64,000 nucleotides of DNA, taken from the NCBI GenBank assembly GCA_015978205.1, contig JADWMM010000002.1:1-64000 (forward strand). The letters run 5' to 3'. Below, piece after piece: positions 28,810-40,116 of this stretch (within the stretch, counting starts at the first letter, position 1; each line of letters opens with the position of its first letter). Origin of the DNA: Alkaliphilus sp. NP8 (GTDB lineage Bacteria; Bacillota; Clostridia; Peptostreptococcales; Natronincolaceae). A program made the translations under genes and the position numbers. The notes under the pieces were generated by a model. The model did no database searches and was not told the origin of the DNA. It saw only the letters and a list, made by a program, of their open reading frames with translations.

Positions 28810-29898
28810 ATGAATAAAAATAGAATTAACAAAGTTTTAGAATCAATGAAAGAAAATGAAATTCCTCAATTAATCATTTCCGATCCAACTGCTATTTTTT
28901 ATTTAACAGGAAAATGGATCATTCCAGGAGAAAGACTATTAGCATTATATCTGAATGTTAATGGAAACCATAAGATAATTATCAACGAGTTATTCCCACA
29001 AAAAGATGATCTAGGTGTTGATATAGTATGGTATAACGATATTCAAGATGGAGTTGAAATTTTATCTAAATATGTGGAAAAAGATAAAGTTATAGGTATA
29101 GATAAAACATGGCCATCTAAATTTTTATTAAGATTACAAGAACTTGGGGCTGGAAGTAAATTCGTAAACGGTTCTCATATAGTTGATTACGTTAGAATTA
29201 TTAAAGATGAAGAAGAAAAGTCTATTTTAAGAGAATCTTCAAGATTAAATGATCTTGTAATGGAAGAATTAATTCCATGGGTAGGAAAAGGGTTAACTGA
29301 AAAAGAATTAAATGACAAGGTACGTGAAATATACAAAACACATGGTATAACTGAAGTTTCTTTCGATCCGATTACAGCATATGCTAAAGGAGCAGCAGAT
29401 CCACACCATGTAACAGATGATACTAAAGGAAAATATGGAGATTGTGTTGTTCTTGATATAGGCGGATTCTACAACAACTATGCATCTGATATGACAAGAA
29501 CTGTATTTTTAGGTGAAGTTTCCGAAAGACAGAAAGAAATATACAATATAGTTTTAGAAGCAAACTTAAGAGGTATAGCTGCTGCCAAACCAGGAAACAA
29601 GATGTGTGATGTAGACTTAGCTGCAAGAAACTACATAGAAGAAAAGGGATATGGAGAATATTTTACTCATAGAACTGGTCACTCTATCGGTTTAGAAGAT
29701 CATGAATTTGGCGATGTTTCTTCTGTAAATGAAGATATTATAAAACCTGGCCAAGCATTTTCTGTAGAACCAGGAATTTATCTACCAGATGAAGGTATTG
29801 GTGTGCGTATTGAAGATATACTAATAGTTACTGAAGATGGTTGTGAAGTACTAAACAAGTTTACAAAAGATATAATTGTTGTTCCTGAAGATAAATAG
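28810..29898 (+). CDS. pepQ: M24 family Xaa-Pro dipeptidase/aminopeptidase
   Basis: A 362-residue cytosolic metallopeptidase that releases residues next to proline. It has a creatinase-like N-terminal domain (1-130) and a pita-bread catalytic domain. All five metal ligands are present: Asp in VVLDIGG, Asp in ASDMTRT, His in HRTGHSIG, Glu in SVEPGIY and Glu in VRIED. AGGAGG lies eight bases before ATG. It is followed 17 bases later by a proline iminopeptidase gene, so both probably act on imported proline peptides. Confidence 0.93.
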   Translation: MNKNRINKVLESMKENEIPQLIISDPTAIFYLTGKWIIPGERLLALYLNVNGNHKIIINELFPQKDDLGVDIVWYNDIQDGVEILSKYVEKDKVIGIDKTWPSKFLLRLQELGAGSKFVNGSHIVDYVRIIKDEEEKSILRESSRLNDLVMEELIPWVGKGLTEKELNDKVREIYKTHGITEVSFDPITAYAKGAADPHHVTDDTKGKYGDCVVLDIGGFYNNYASDMTRTVFLGEVSERQKEIYNIVLEANLRGIAAAKPGNKMCDVDLAARNYIEEKGYGEYFTHRTGHSIGLEDHEFGDVSSVNEDIIKPGQAFSVEPGIYLPDEGIGVRIEDILIVTEDGCEVLNKFTKDIIVVPEDK

Positions 29899-29915
29899 AA
29901 AAGGATGGTTTCTTT

Positions 29916-30800
29916 ATGAAAATTACTGAAGGATATATGCCTTTTAAAGGATATAAAACTTATTATCGTATAGTAGGAGAAAATAAAAGTAATAAAACAC
30001 CATTAGTTTTATTACATGGAGGGCCTGGTTCTACTCATAATTACTTTGAAGTACTAGATAGGTTGGCCGAAGAAGATGATCGAACTATTATTATGTATGA
30101 TCAAATAGGATGTGGGTTATCTTCAATGCCTGATTCTCCAGAATTGTGGAATGCAGAAACATGGGCTGAAGAATTAATTCAACTAAGACAACATCTAAAA
30201 CTAGATGAAGTTCATTTACTAGGTCAGTCTTGGGGCGGAATGTTGGCTATTCACTATGCTTGTGAACATAAGCCTAAGGGAATTAAAAGCTACATTTTAT
30301 CCAGTACTCTACCAGCTGCTTCATTGTGGGAAAAAGAACAACGTAGAAGAGTTGGATATCTTCCACAACACATGCAAGATGCTATTGCTAAAGCAGAACA
30401 AACTGGAGATTATTCTTCAAAGGAATATCAAAAAGCTGAAGCAGAGTTCATGCATCGTCACTGTGCAGGTTCAATAGGCCCAAATTCACCAGAATGCTTA
30501 AGACGAGAAAAGAAAGCTGGAACAAATGCTTATATAACTGCATGGGGACAAAATGAATTCAGTCCATCAGGAACATTAAAAAATTTTGATTTTATGAAAG
30601 AGATTGAAAATATTAAGGAGCCTTGTTTAATTACTAGTGGTTTAGTTGACCTTTGTTCACCACTTATTGCTAAAACAATGTATGACAAAATTCCAAATTC
30701 TGAATGGGAATTATTTGAATTTAGTCGTCATATGCCTTTCGTAGAAGAAAATGATAAATATGTAAAAGTAATGATTGATTGGTTGAATAAAAACGATTAA
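29916..30800 (+). CDS. pip: Proline iminopeptidase (alpha/beta hydrolase)
   Basis: A 294-residue S33-family peptidase that removes N-terminal proline. The oxyanion segment LLHGGPGSTHNYF, the nucleophile elbow GQSWGG (Ser), the acid in SGLVDLCSP and the His in FSRHMPFVE make up the triad. It shares a transcript with pepQ and ends before the terminator at 30846-30887. It resembles tricorn-interacting factor F1-type peptidases. Confidence 0.92.
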   Translation: MKITEGYMPFKGYKTYYRIVGENKSNKTPLVLLHGGPGSTHNYFEVLDRLAEEDDRTIIMYDQIGCGLSSMPDSPELWNAETWAEELIQLRQHLKLDEVHLLGQSWGGMLAIHYACEHKPKGIKSYILSSTLPAASLWEKEQRRRVGYLPQHMQDAIAKAEQTGDYSSKEYQKAEAEFMHRHCAGSIGPNSPECLRREKKAGTNAYITAWGQNEFSPSGTLKNFDFMKEIENIKEPCLITSGLVDLCSPLIAKTMYDKIPNSEWELFEFSRHMPFVEENDKYVKVMIDWLNKND

Positions 30801-30845
30801 TACACTAACCTGTATAGAAGTTCATTATTAATTTAAAAAATAAAA

Positions 30846-30887
30846 AAATCCCGAAAAGCAGATTATACAATCTACTTTTCGGGATTT
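30846..30887. terminator. Bidirectional terminator between pip and ileS
   Basis: AAATCCCGAAAAG pairs with CTTTTCGGGATTT, with a further AGATT/AATCT stem, flanked by A- and T-rich runs. It serves the converging pip and ileS. Confidence 0.9.
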
Positions 30888-30913
30888 AATTTATATATTG
30901 ATAAATATTTGTA

Positions 30914-33900
30914 TTAAATTTTTTCTACTTTAATACCTGTATCATGATCATTTAGATTTTGTTTTTCTAAGCTATCATCATTTACTCTTTCAACTTTTTG
31001 TGCTAATGTTTCTTGCATAATGTAGTCTTTATGAATATCTACTGCTTTAGCAATTTCATCATCACTATTAAAGTAAATATTAATATTATCCGCTACTTCA
31101 AATCCACTATTTTTTCTTAATTGCTGTACTTTAGAAACAAACTCTCTAGCTAAACCTTCGTTAATTAAATCTTCATTTAATGTTGTATCTAAAATAACGA
31201 ATAAGTTGTTTGCCATTTCTACAGTAAAGCCTTCTTTAGCTGAAATTGTAACCATTACATAGTCTTTATTGATTGTAGTCTTTTCTCCATCTAAATCAAT
31301 CTCTATGCTTTCTCCAGCTTCAAGCTTTGGTACAACTTCTGATGCATCAAGCTGTGCTAAAGCTTTTCCTAATAACTTAACTTTACCTCCTAATAAAGGG
31401 CCTGCCTTTTTAAAGTCTGGCTTTAAGTTAAAGTTCATAAAGTCTCTTAGGTTTTTCTCGAAAACAACTTCTTTAATATTCAGCTCTTCTTGAATTAATG
31501 AAGCTAAGTCAGAAATTAAGCTTTCATACTTACCATCTACAAGAATTTTTTGTAATGGCTGACGAACTTTGATCTTTTCTTTTTCTCTTGCTGCTCTTCC
31601 AAGTCCTACTAAATCTCTAACTAAGTCCATCTTTTCTTCTACGTCGTTATCTACTAATTCTTTATTTGCTACTGGATAATCTGCTAAATGTACAGATTCT
31701 TTTCCAGTTAAGTTTTTGTAGATTTCATCAGATATAAATGGTGCAAATGGAGCTACCATTTTTGCTACTCCTGTTAAAATTTCATATGTTGTATTGTATA
31801 CTGCTTTTTTATCTTCAGTTAATTCTGTTGCCCAGAAACGACGTCTTGCTCTTCTAATATACCAGTTAGATAAATCTTCGTTTAAGAAGTCTTGAATCTT
31901 TCTAACTGCTTTAGTTAAGTCATATACTTCTAATTCGTTTATTACTTCATCGATTAAGTTATTGTATTTAGATAAAATCCATCTATCTAACTCTGGTCTA
32001 TCTTTATATTCGATAAAGAAATCTTCTGGGTTAATTCCATCTGTATTTGCATATAAAGTAAAGAATGTATATACATTTTGAATAGTTGTAAAAAATTTAC
32101 TTTGTACTTCTTTTAATCCATCAACATCAAACTTTGTAGGTGTCCAAGCTGGAGATACGAATAATAAATACCATCTTAATGTATCTGCACCATACTTATC
32201 GAATAATTCAAATGGATTTACTGTATTTCCTTTAGACTTAGACATTTTCTTTCCATCTTTATCTAATATAAGATCATTTACAAGTACATTTTTATAAGGA
32301 GAAACTCCTTTTACAAATGTAGAAATAGCTATTAGTGAATAGAACCAACCACGAGTTTGGTCAATTCCTTCACAGATAAAGTCTGCTGGGAATGATCTTT
32401 CAAATTCTTCTTTGTTTTCAAATGGATAATGTTGTTGTGCAAATGGCATAGATCCACTGTCAAACCAGCAGTCAATTACCTCTGTTACTCTTGTCATTTC
32501 GCCGCCACATTTATCACATTTTAAGTGTACATCATCAACATAAGGTCTGTGTAATTCTATAGATTCATCAATATCTTCAATAGCTTTTTCTGCAAGTTCA
32601 GCTCTAGAACCTACCGATGTTTTATGTCCACAGTCACATTCCCAAATATTAAGTGGTGTTCCCCAATAACGATTTCTAGATATTGCCCAATCGTTTAAGT
32701 TGTCTAGCCAGTTACCAAAACGTTTTTCACCAACAAAATCTGGATACCAGTTAACTGAGTTATTATTTTCAATTAATTTATCTTTAAGCTTAGTCATTTC
32801 AATGTACCAGCTTGGTTTTCCGTAGTATAAAAGTTCTGTTGAACATCTCCAGCAGTGTGGATAGTTATGAGCAATCTTTTCTTTATGGAATAGCTTGCCT
32901 TCAGCTGCTAACCATTTAATAATGTCAACATCGCAATCCATAACAAATCTTCCATCCCATGGCGTACCTACATATTTTCCCTGTTCATTAACCGGCTGAA
33001 GAACTGGCAGGTCATATCTTCTTCCTGTGTTGTAATCATCTTCACCAAATGCAGGAGCAGAGTGAACAATACCTGTACCATCTTCTGTAGTTACGTAATC
33101 TGCTAATGTAACAAAGAAAGCTTTTTTGTCTGGCTTTACGAATGGCATTAATTGCTCATATTCAATGTATTCTAAGTCCTTACCTTTTAGTTTCTCAATA
33201 ACCTCATACTCTTCTCCAAGTACTTTAGTAGACAGATTTTCTGCTACATAATAAACTTTTTCATCTGGCATTTTTACTTTTACGTACACTACTTCTGGAT
33301 GAACTGTCAATGAAACGTTTGCTGCTAATGTCCATGGAGTAGTTGTCCATGCTAAGAAATATTCATCCTTATCTTTTAATTTAAAAGGTGCAATAACTGT
33401 ATTAGATTTTATTTCCTTATATCCTTGTGAAACCTCATGAGAAGCTAATCCAGTTCCACAACGTGGGCAGTATGGCAAAATCTTATGTCCTTCATATATA
33501 TATCCTTCTTTAAAGAATTTATCTAAAATCCACCACACAGATTCTATATAGTTATTATCTAGTGTAATATATGGATTATCTAAATCGATAGCGTAACCCA
33601 TTCTTTCTGTCATTTCTCTCCATTGTTTTTCATATGTGAACACAGACTCTCTACACTTAGTATTAAACTTATCTAGACCATAATTTTCAATTTCTTGCTT
33701 ATTTGAAAGGTTTAACTGTTTTTCTACCTCTATCTCTACTGGAAGACCGTGTGTATCCCAACCTGCTTTTCTTTTTACTTGGTAACCCTTCATAGTTTTA
33801 TATCTACATACAGAATCCTTTAATGTTCTAGCCATAACATGGTGAATTCCTGGTTTACCATTAGCTGTTGGAGGTCCTTCATAAAATACAAAAGGCTTGT

Positions 33901-34015
33901 TATCAGCACGATTGTCTACACTTTTATCTAATATTTTATTATCTTCCCAATACTTAGAGGTTCTAATTTCTCTTTCTGCAACTGGTTCATTTGATAATGG
34001 TTTAAATCCTTTCAT
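30914..34015 (-). CDS. ileS: Isoleucyl-tRNA synthetase (type 2)
   Basis: It charges tRNA-Ile. At about 1033 residues it matches the longer, eukaryote-like IleRS2 subgroup, which is often less sensitive to mupirocin. The HIGH motif lies in GPPTANGKPGIHH and the KMSKS motif in GKKMSKSKGN. Zinc-type Cys sets are seen in CPRCG, CDCGH and CDKCG. The editing domain has TTTPWTLAANVSLTVHPEV. The ATG at 34015 fits the AAAGGA site better than the ATG three codons earlier. Expression is controlled by the T-box leader upstream. Confidence 0.96.
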   Translation of the reverse strand: MKGFKPLSNEPVAEREIRTSKYWEDNKILDKSVDNRADNKPFVFYEGPPTANGKPGIHHVMARTLKDSVCRYKTMKGYQVKRKAGWDTHGLPVEIEVEKQLNLSNKQEIENYGLDKFNTKCRESVFTYEKQWREMTERMGYAIDLDNPYITLDNNYIESVWWILDKFFKEGYIYEGHKILPYCPRCGTGLASHEVSQGYKEIKSNTVIAPFKLKDKDEYFLAWTTTPWTLAANVSLTVHPEVVYVKVKMPDEKVYYVAENLSTKVLGEEYEVIEKLKGKDLEYIEYEQLMPFVKPDKKAFFVTLADYVTTEDGTGIVHSAPAFGEDDYNTGRRYDLPVLQPVNEQGKYVGTPWDGRFVMDCDVDIIKWLAAEGKLFHKEKIAHNYPHCWRCSTELLYYGKPSWYIEMTKLKDKLIENNNSVNWYPDFVGEKRFGNWLDNLNDWAISRNRYWGTPLNIWECDCGHKTSVGSRAELAEKAIEDIDESIELHRPYVDDVHLKCDKCGGEMTRVTEVIDCWFDSGSMPFAQQHYPFENKEEFERSFPADFICEGIDQTRGWFYSLIAISTFVKGVSPYKNVLVNDLILDKDGKKMSKSKGNTVNPFELFDKYGADTLRWYLLFVSPAWTPTKFDVDGLKEVQSKFFTTIQNVYTFFTLYANTDGINPEDFFIEYKDRPELDRWILSKYNNLIDEVINELEVYDLTKAVRKIQDFLNEDLSNWYIRRARRRFWATELTEDKKAVYNTTYEILTGVAKMVAPFAPFISDEIYKNLTGKESVHLADYPVANKELVDNDVEEKMDLVRDLVGLGRAAREKEKIKVRQPLQKILVDGKYESLISDLASLIQEELNIKEVVFEKNLRDFMNFNLKPDFKKAGPLLGGKVKLLGKALAQLDASEVVPKLEAGESIEIDLDGEKTTINKDYVMVTISAKEGFTVEMANNLFVILDTTLNEDLINEGLAREFVSKVQQLRKNSGFEVADNINIYFNSDDEIAKAVDIHKDYIMQETLAQKVERVNDDSLEKQNLNDHDTGIKVEKI

Positions 34016-34051
34016 TTCTCTCATCCTTTCTGTAATTTGTTCTTAAATATC

Positions 34052-34325
34052 AAAAAGTCCCTAAGTCTAAAAGACTTAGGGACGAATTATCGCGGTACCA
34101 CCCTGATTATAAAATAGATTAGATTTATAGCTAAAATTCCTATAACTCTCTACTTTATCACTTATTGCATGTAACGTATGCAACGAAAGGTCTTACTATT
34201 ATTTCAGATCTTTAGCTCTAAGGTGATATTCATAAAAAGTACTGTCATAATCTTTCACCAAACGATTATGTCTCTAAAAGCAGTTTCTTTTTATTACTGT
34301 CCTTATCATTGCTTATAATGTTTTA
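34052..34325 (-). promoter_or_regulatory. T-box riboswitch of ileS with isoleucine specifier
   Basis: The minus strand has the invariant T-box motif AGGGTGGTACCGCG (34091-34104), a Stem I with AGAGA- and GGTG-type elements, and the specifier codon ATC (34225-34227) within GAATATCACC, which reads isoleucine. A terminator stem AGTCCCTAAGTCT/AGACTTAGGGAC with a T-tract (34052-34083) ends the leader. Uncharged tRNA-Ile should favour read-through into ileS. Confidence 0.95.
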
Positions 34326-34335
34326 AGTTTTCTAT

Positions 34336-34365
34336 ATTATACACTTTGATTATTACAAAAGTCAA
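34336..34365 (-). promoter_or_regulatory. ileS promoter
   Basis: Minus-strand TTGACT (34360-34365), an 18-base spacer and TATAAT (34336-34341), just before the T-box. Confidence 0.7.
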
Positions 34366-34384
34366 GTATAAATATACATGAATT

Positions 34385-37300
34385 TTAAGAACCTTGTAGA
34401 ATATTCGCAATTTTTTTATCTTCTACAGTATCATCAATTTCATTTCTTCTTTCATCTAAAGCTTTAAAAGCTACAGCAAGCATTAGTTTAATTCTATTTA
34501 ATTGATTAACTTCACTAGCACCTGGATCATAATCAACTGCAACAATATTTGCACTAGGATATCTATTTTTAAGCTCTTTAATCATTCCTTTTCCTGTTAC
34601 ATGGTTCGGCAGACAAGCAAATGGTTGCATACACAATACATTAGAAACTCCTTCTTCAATTAGCTCTATCATTTCTGCAGTCAAGAACCAACCTTCTCCT
34701 GTTTGGTTTCCTAAAGAAAGAAGTTTTGATGCACTTTTAGAAAGCTGCCTGATAGATTTAGGTGCCGTAAATCTATTACTTGTATTTAATGCGATTTTCA
34801 TCTCTTTACGATAATATTCTATAATTTTTATAACTGTATTTCCTATTAATCTGACTTTTTTACTTCCAGCTAATTCTGTATTTTTAAACTCATGATTGTA
34901 GGCAGAATATAGGAAAAAGTCCATAAGATCTGGCATTACTGCCTCTGCACCTTCAGCTTCTAGAATGTTTACAATATCATTATTTGCTGTAGGGTGAAAC
35001 TTAACCAAAATTTCTCCTACTAAACCTACCTTTGGTTTTTCTATATCTTTAATTTCAAGGTTATCAAAATCTTTAACAATCCTTCTTACATTATTCTTAA
35101 ATTCTTTAAAGCTGCCTTTAGCTACTGCATGATTACATATTTTTACCCATTTTTCATATAGAATATTGCTTGATCCTGGTATTTTTTCGTAAGGTCTAAC
35201 TTTATAAAGGACTCTCATGAAAAGATCTCCATATAAAAGAGCCATTATACCTTTATGAATTAAAGCAGGAGTTAATTTAAACCCAGGATTTTTTTCTAGT
35301 CCTGATGCATTAAGTGATATTACCGGTATATGACCAAAGCCAGCAGATTTTAATCCTTTTCGTAAAAATCCAATATAATTTGTAGCACGACAACCTCCAC
35401 CAGTTTGGCTTATTATTACAGAAGTATTGTTTAAATCATATTTACCAGATTTTAAGGCTTCTATAATTTGCCCTACAACTATAATAGATGGATAGCAAGC
35501 ATCATTATTAACATATTTTAATCCTTCATCTACTGCATTTTTATCTACAGATGGAAGTATTTCTAAATTATATCCAGATTTCTTAAAAACATGCTCTAAA
35601 AATTGAAAATGTATAGGTGATAATTGTGGTACTAATATTGTATGCTTATCCTTCATATCCTCTGTAAATACAACTCGTTCTGGTCTTGATCCTATTTTTT
35701 TAGGTATAAATCCATTTTTTTCTCTTTCTTCAAGTGCTGCCTTTAGTGAGCGAATTCTTATTTTAGCTGCTCCTAAATTACTACCTTCATCTATTTTTAA
35801 TGTAGTATATATTTTCCCATAGTTATCCAATATTTCTTTTACTTCATCTGTAGTTACAGCATCTAGTCCACATCCAAAAGAATTAAGTTGAATGAGCTCT
35901 AAATTAGGGTGTGCTGCTACAAAGCTAGCCGCATTATATAGTCTTGAATGGTATACCCATTGATCTACTACACCTAAAGGTCTTTCGACTTTACCTAAAT
36001 GTGCAATCGAGTCCTCGGTTAAAACAGGCATATCAAAAGAAGTTATTAATCCAGAAATACCATGATGAATTTCAGGATCTATTTGATAAGGTCTACCTGC
36101 TAATACTATAGCTCTCTTTCCACTTTCTTCAATATATTTTAATACTTCTTCTCCTTTTTTACGAATATCCTGCTTACATTTTTCTTCTTCTTCCCAAGCC
36201 TTATCTACAGCATTGTTTATCTCTTGCTTATCAATACCCATAAATTTAAATTCTTCTAAAAGTCGTTTTTTAAGTTTTTTCTTATGATATATCGGAAGGA
36301 AAGGATTCATAAACAGAATATCCTTATCCTTTAAAATTTCCATGTTATTCTTAATAACTTCTGGGTAAGAAGTTACAATTGGGCAGTTATAGTGGTTATC
36401 TGCATTAGCATTTTCTTTTTTCTCGTAAGGAATACAAGGGTAAAAAATAAAATCTAATCCCATTTCCACAAGTGATTCAATATGACCATGTGCAAGTTTT
36501 GCAGGGTAACATGCAGATTCAGATGGTATACTATCGATTCCTTTTCCATATACGTTCTTAGAAGATCTAGGAGATAATTGTACTCTAAAACCTAGTTCTG
36601 TAAAAAATGTAAACCAAAATGGATAATTTTCAAACTGATTCAATACTCTAGGAATACCTACTGATCCTCTCTTTGCTTCATCTTTTTTTAGTGGTTTATA
36701 TGAAAATACTCTTTCATATTTATACTCATATAAATCTGGCACAGATTCTTTCTTTTCTTCAATGCCTGCTCCACGTTCACATCTATTACCTGTTATATGC
36801 TGTCTTCCATCAGAAAATTTATTAACAGTTAAGAGACAATTATTACCACATAATCCACACCGTCTAGTATCTGTGTTCATATTAAATACTTTCAAGTCAT
36901 CTTTGCTTAAAAGAGTAGTTTTACTTCCTTCTATATATCTTTCTTTAGAAATTAAAGCAGCACCAAATGCCCCCATTATGCCTGCAATATTAGGTCTTAC
37001 AACTTCTCTTTCTGATACTAGCTCAAAGGCTCTTAAAACTCCATCATTAAGGAAAGTTCCACCTTGAACGATTATTTTTTCCCCAAGCTCTTTAGGCTCT
37101 CTTATTTTTATTACTTTAAATATAGCATTTTTTATTACAGAATAAGAAAGTCCTGCCGCAATATCTGGTATAGTAGCTCCTTCCTTTTGAGCCTGCTTAA
37201 CACTAGAGTTCATAAATACAGTACATCTAGTACCTAAATCTACTGGCGATCTAGATGTTAAGGATTTCTCTGCAAATTCATGTATCTTCAAATTCATTGA

Positions 37301-38683
37301 GTGTGCAAATGTTTCTAAAAATGACCCACAGCCAGAAGAACAAGCTTCATTTAGCATTATACTATCTATCACACCATCTTTAACCTTCATAGACTTCATA
37401 TCCTGACCACCAATATCTAATATAAAATCTACTCCCGGCAAGAAAAATTCTGATGCTTTATAATGTGCTATAGTTTCAATTTCTCCAATATCAATAGATA
37501 GAGCTTCTTTTAACAATGATTCACCATATCCAGTCACTGCAGAATTTACTATTTCAACATTTTCTGGTAGGTTATCATAAAGATCTTTCAAAACAGTTAC
37601 TGTGGAGTTAAAAGGACTTCCCTGATTACTTCCATAATGGGAATATAATAAAGATCCATCCTCTCCAATTAATACTACTTTTGTAGTCGTTGAGCCTGCA
37701 TCTATTCCTAAGTAAGCTTTTCCTTTATATTCTTGTAGATTTTTTTCTTTTACTTCATTTTTGCTATGTCTATTTTTAAACTCTTTAAGTTCATTTTCAT
37801 CTTTAAAAAGTGGTCTTAATGTACTTACTTCATTACTTACTTCGTTATCCCACAAATTCACTCTTTTAACTAGATTTTCAAAGGTTATTATTTTTTCGTC
37901 TTTGGCATCTAAAGCAGCTCCTATGGCTACAAAAAGCTGAGAATTTTCTGGGAACACAACTTCATCTTTAGTAAGATGTAAAGTTTCTATAAATCTTTCT
38001 CTAAGCTCTGATAAAAAGTATAAAGGTCCTCCTAAAAAAGCTACATTTCCTTTAATCGGTTTACCACATGCAAGACCACCTATAGTTTGATTTACTACTG
38101 CTTGAAGAACTGATGCTGCAATATTTTCTTTTGCTGCTCCTTCATTTAATAAAGGTTGAACATCAGTTTTAGCAAAAACCCCACATCTAGAAGCAATAGA
38201 ATATATAGTTGTATGTTTTTTAGCTAGTTCATTAACACCTAATGCATCTGTTTGAAGTAGTGCTGCCATTTGATCTATAAATGCTCCAGTTCCACCAGCA
38301 CAAGTTCCATTCATTCTCTGTTCAATTTGTCCCGATAAATAGGTAATTTTTGCATCTTCACCACCTAACTCTATTACAACATCAGTGTGAGGATAATATT
38401 TTTCAATTGCATTTGTGCTAGAAACTACTTCTTGAATAAAAGAAATATCTAACCACTTTGATACGGATAACCCCCCTGATCCTGTTGTCTTTACTAAGAC
38501 ATCACAATTTTTAAAGTTAGTGTAGGCATCGTTCATAAGGTTTTGTATAGTCTTTTTAATATCAGCATAATGTCTTTCGTATCGACTATAGACAAGTTTA
38601 TAGTTTTTGTCTAAAATAACTACTTTAACAGTTGTTGATCCTACATCTAACCCCATATATAATCTATTTTTCATTCGATTCAT
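34385..38683 (-). CDS. Giant 2-hydroxyacyl-CoA dehydratase activase-like protein (two ASKHA domains + DUF2229 + HgdB-like part)
   Basis: A 1432-residue protein. Domain 1 (about 8-265) and domain 2 (about 322-580) are both BadF/HgdC-type ATPases: [12 protein letters not shown] and [12 protein letters not shown], each with the two Cys that hold the bridging 4Fe-4S cluster ([16 protein letters not shown] and [17 protein letters not shown]). A Cys-rich linker ([10 protein letters not shown]) and DUF2229 follow ([15 protein letters not shown]), then a C-terminal half with [13 protein letters not shown] and further Cys. The family is widespread in anaerobes, but its substrate is unknown; HgdC relatives drive ATP-powered low-potential electron transfer. 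No dehydratase subunit lies nearby. The exact start among the first few codons is uncertain. Confidence 0.88.
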   Translation of the reverse strand: MNRMKNRLYMGLDVGSTTVKVVILDKNYKLVYSRYERHYADIKKTIQNLMNDAYTNFKNCDVLVKTTGSGGLSVSKWLDISFIQEVVSSTNAIEKYYPHTDVVIELGGEDAKITYLSGQIEQRMNGTCAGGTGAFIDQMAALLQTDALGVNELAKKHTTIYSIASRCGVFAKTDVQPLLNEGAAKENIAASVLQAVVNQTIGGLACGKPIKGNVAFLGGPLYFLSELRERFIETLHLTKDEVVFPENSQLFVAIGAALDAKDEKIITFENLVKRVNLWDNEVSNEVSTLRPLFKDENELKEFKNRHSKNEVKEKNLQEYKGKAYLGIDAGSTTTKVVLIGEDGSLLYSHYGSNQGSPFNSTVTVLKDLYDNLPENVEIVNSAVTGYGESLLKEALSIDIGEIETIAHYKASEFFLPGVDFILDIGGQDMKSMKVKDGVIDSIMLNEACSSGCGSFLETFAHSMNLKIHEFAEKSLTSRSPVDLGTRCTVFMNSSVKQAQKEGATIPDIAAGLSYSVIKNAIFKVIKIREPKELGEKIIVQGGTFLNDGVLRAFELVSEREVVRPNIAGIMGAFGAALISKERYIEGSKTTLLSKDDLKVFNMNTDTRRCGLCGNNCLLTVNKFSDGRQHITGNRCERGAGIEEKKESVPDLYEYKYERVFSYKPLKKDEAKRGSVGIPRVLNQFENYPFWFTFFTELGFRVQLSPRSSKNVYGKGIDSIPSESACYPAKLAHGHIESLVEMGLDFIFYPCIPYEKKENANADNHYNCPIVTSYPEVIKNNMEILKDKDILFMNPFLPIYHKKKLKKRLLEEFKFMGIDKQEINNAVDKAWEEEEKCKQDIRKKGEEVLKYIEESGKRAIVLAGRPYQIDPEIHHGISGLITSFDMPVLTEDSIAHLGKVERPLGVVDQWVYHSRLYNAASFVAAHPNLELIQLNSFGCGLDAVTTDEVKEILDNYGKIYTTLKIDEGSNLGAAKIRIRSLKAALEEREKNGFIPKKIGSRPERVVFTEDMKDKHTILVPQLSPIHFQFLEHVFKKSGYNLEILPSVDKNAVDEGLKYVNNDACYPSIIVVGQIIEALKSGKYDLNNTSVIISQTGGGCRATNYIGFLRKGLKSAGFGHIPVISLNASGLEKNPGFKLTPALIHKGIMALLYGDLFMRVLYKVRPYEKIPGSSNILYEKWVKICNHAVAKGSFKEFKNNVRRIVKDFDNLEIKDIEKPKVGLVGEILVKFHPTANNDIVNILEAEGAEAVMPDLMDFFLYSAYNHEFKNTELAGSKKVRLIGNTVIKIIEYYRKEMKIALNTSNRFTAPKSIRQLSKSASKLLSLGNQTGEGWFLTAEMIELIEEGVSNVLCMQPFACLPNHVTGKGMIKELKNRYPSANIVAVDYDPGASEVNQLNRIKLMLAVAFKALDERRNEIDDTVEDKKIANILQGS

Positions 38684-39049
38684 CTACCTCTCAAATGATA
38701 TTAATGTTTTAATATTTTAAATATATATAATTAAACATTGAGCCTTAATTATATATATTATATTCCTATAAAATATAGATGTAAATATTTTAATTTTTAA
38801 TAATAATTTGATATTTATATTTGATTTTCCTTTTTTTAAATATACCCCCTTCCAGTATTTTAACACAAAAATAAACAACTTTAATATTAAAACTATAGTT
38901 AATGCATCTTATTACAAAAATGATGATTATTTTACATTGCTTACGGATAAAATGAATGGTATAATCCTTTCTTGGCATAAAAAAATCTACAATTATATTT
39001 TTACTAAACTGTAATTAAACAAACTTTTTTTGAAAAGGAGGATGAATTT
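38684..39049. other. Intergenic region before broken permease
   Basis: It contains the promoter at 38937-38965 and a leader of about 80 bases with an AAAAGGAGG site. Two short frames on opposite strands overlap here without ribosome sites and are not called. Confidence 0.5.
38937..38965 (+). promoter_or_regulatory. Promoter of the permease pseudogene
   Basis: TTGCTT (38937-38942), a 17-base spacer and TATAAT (38960-38965). It appears intact although the gene behind it is broken. Confidence 0.55.
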
Positions 39050-40025
39050 TTGTCAAATCAAGATTTAAAAGTATTATATGGAGATGTTTGGGCATTTTTA
39101 TTAGGTTGGGTTCAAACTATAATTACTTATCCAGCTTCAGCTGCGGCGCTTGCAATTGCATTTGCAACATTTTCTACATTTTTTATTCCTTTAACAGATA
39201 TACAACAAAAGCTACTTGCAATATTTATTTTACTATTTGTAGTGATTATGAATATCATTGCTACTAAATTTGGGGGTATGATACAACTTATTTCAACTAT
39301 TGGTAAGCTTATTCCTATTATTGTTATTATTGGATTTGGACTAATTAAAGGAACAGCAAACGACTTGAACTTTATAAAAACTACTGCTCCTAGCTTAGGT
39401 TTTGGTGCAGCTCTGCTTGGTACTCTTTGGGCATATGATGGATGGGTTGGTGTAACAACCATTGCAGGAGAGCTTAAAAATCCAAGTAAAAACCTTCCAA
39501 GAGCAATTATTATAGGAGTATCTTCTGTTATAGGAGTTTATATAATATTTAATTTAGCTCTTTTAAAAGTTATGCCTATGAATGAAATTATTTCATCTTC
39601 TAAGCCAGCATCTGATGTTGCTACTATACTTTTTGGAAAAGGAACAACTTCCTTTTTCTAACTTTTTAAAACAAGTTCATCCAAAATTTAATACTCCAGC
39701 CAACTCCTTAATTGTAATAACAGTATTGGCAATATTATATATACTATCTGGTTCATTCAACACTCTAACAGATTTAACTATTTTTATACTATGGATATTC
39801 TTTGTAATGACTGTATGTGGTATATTCATCTTAAGAAGAAGAAAGGACATAGAAAAACCAGAATATAGAGTTCCTCTTTATCCTATTCTTCCTCCTATTG
39901 GTATTTTAGGTGGATCTTATATATTATATAGCACACTAGTAAGTTCCCCAATAAATTCTATTATAGGAATTGGGATTGCTTTATTAGGTCTGCCTTTCTA
40001 CTTTTATTTAAAAAATAAAAAATAA
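39050..40025 (+). pseudogene. SteT-like APC amino acid permease, broken by two internal deletions
   Basis: The remains match the LAT/SteT amino acid antiporter family (normally about 440 residues, 12 helices). The start is TTG at 39050 behind AAAAGGAGG and reads MSNQDLK, the usual opening of such permeases, but it joins directly to VLYGDVWAFLLGWVQ, which belongs after helix 2. About 80 residues are missing in frame. After DVATILFGKGTT the frame is lost (stop at 39659-39661) and the protein resumes in another frame with LPFSNFLKQVHPKFNTP at about 39630, skipping roughly 40 residues. The C-terminal helices run to 40025. A functional transporter is unlikely. Confidence 0.88.
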
Positions 40026-40045
40026 AAATAGTTTAATAATAGATA

Positions 40046-40077
40046 AAAAAGACTTGCAAAACATTGCAAGTCTTTTT
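40046..40077. terminator. Bidirectional terminator between permease remnant and spmB
   Basis: AAAAAGACTTGCAA pairs perfectly with TTGCAAGTCTTTTT around a short loop. Confidence 0.88.
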
Positions 40078-40116
40078 CTATAATCTATGTAAATGTATAA
40101 CAAATTCATTACTAAC

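Noticed and set aside
38790-39014. Two overlapping short frames on opposite strands
   Set aside because: No ribosome sites. The plus-strand one covers the permease promoter and the minus-strand one is Lys/Ile-rich noise.
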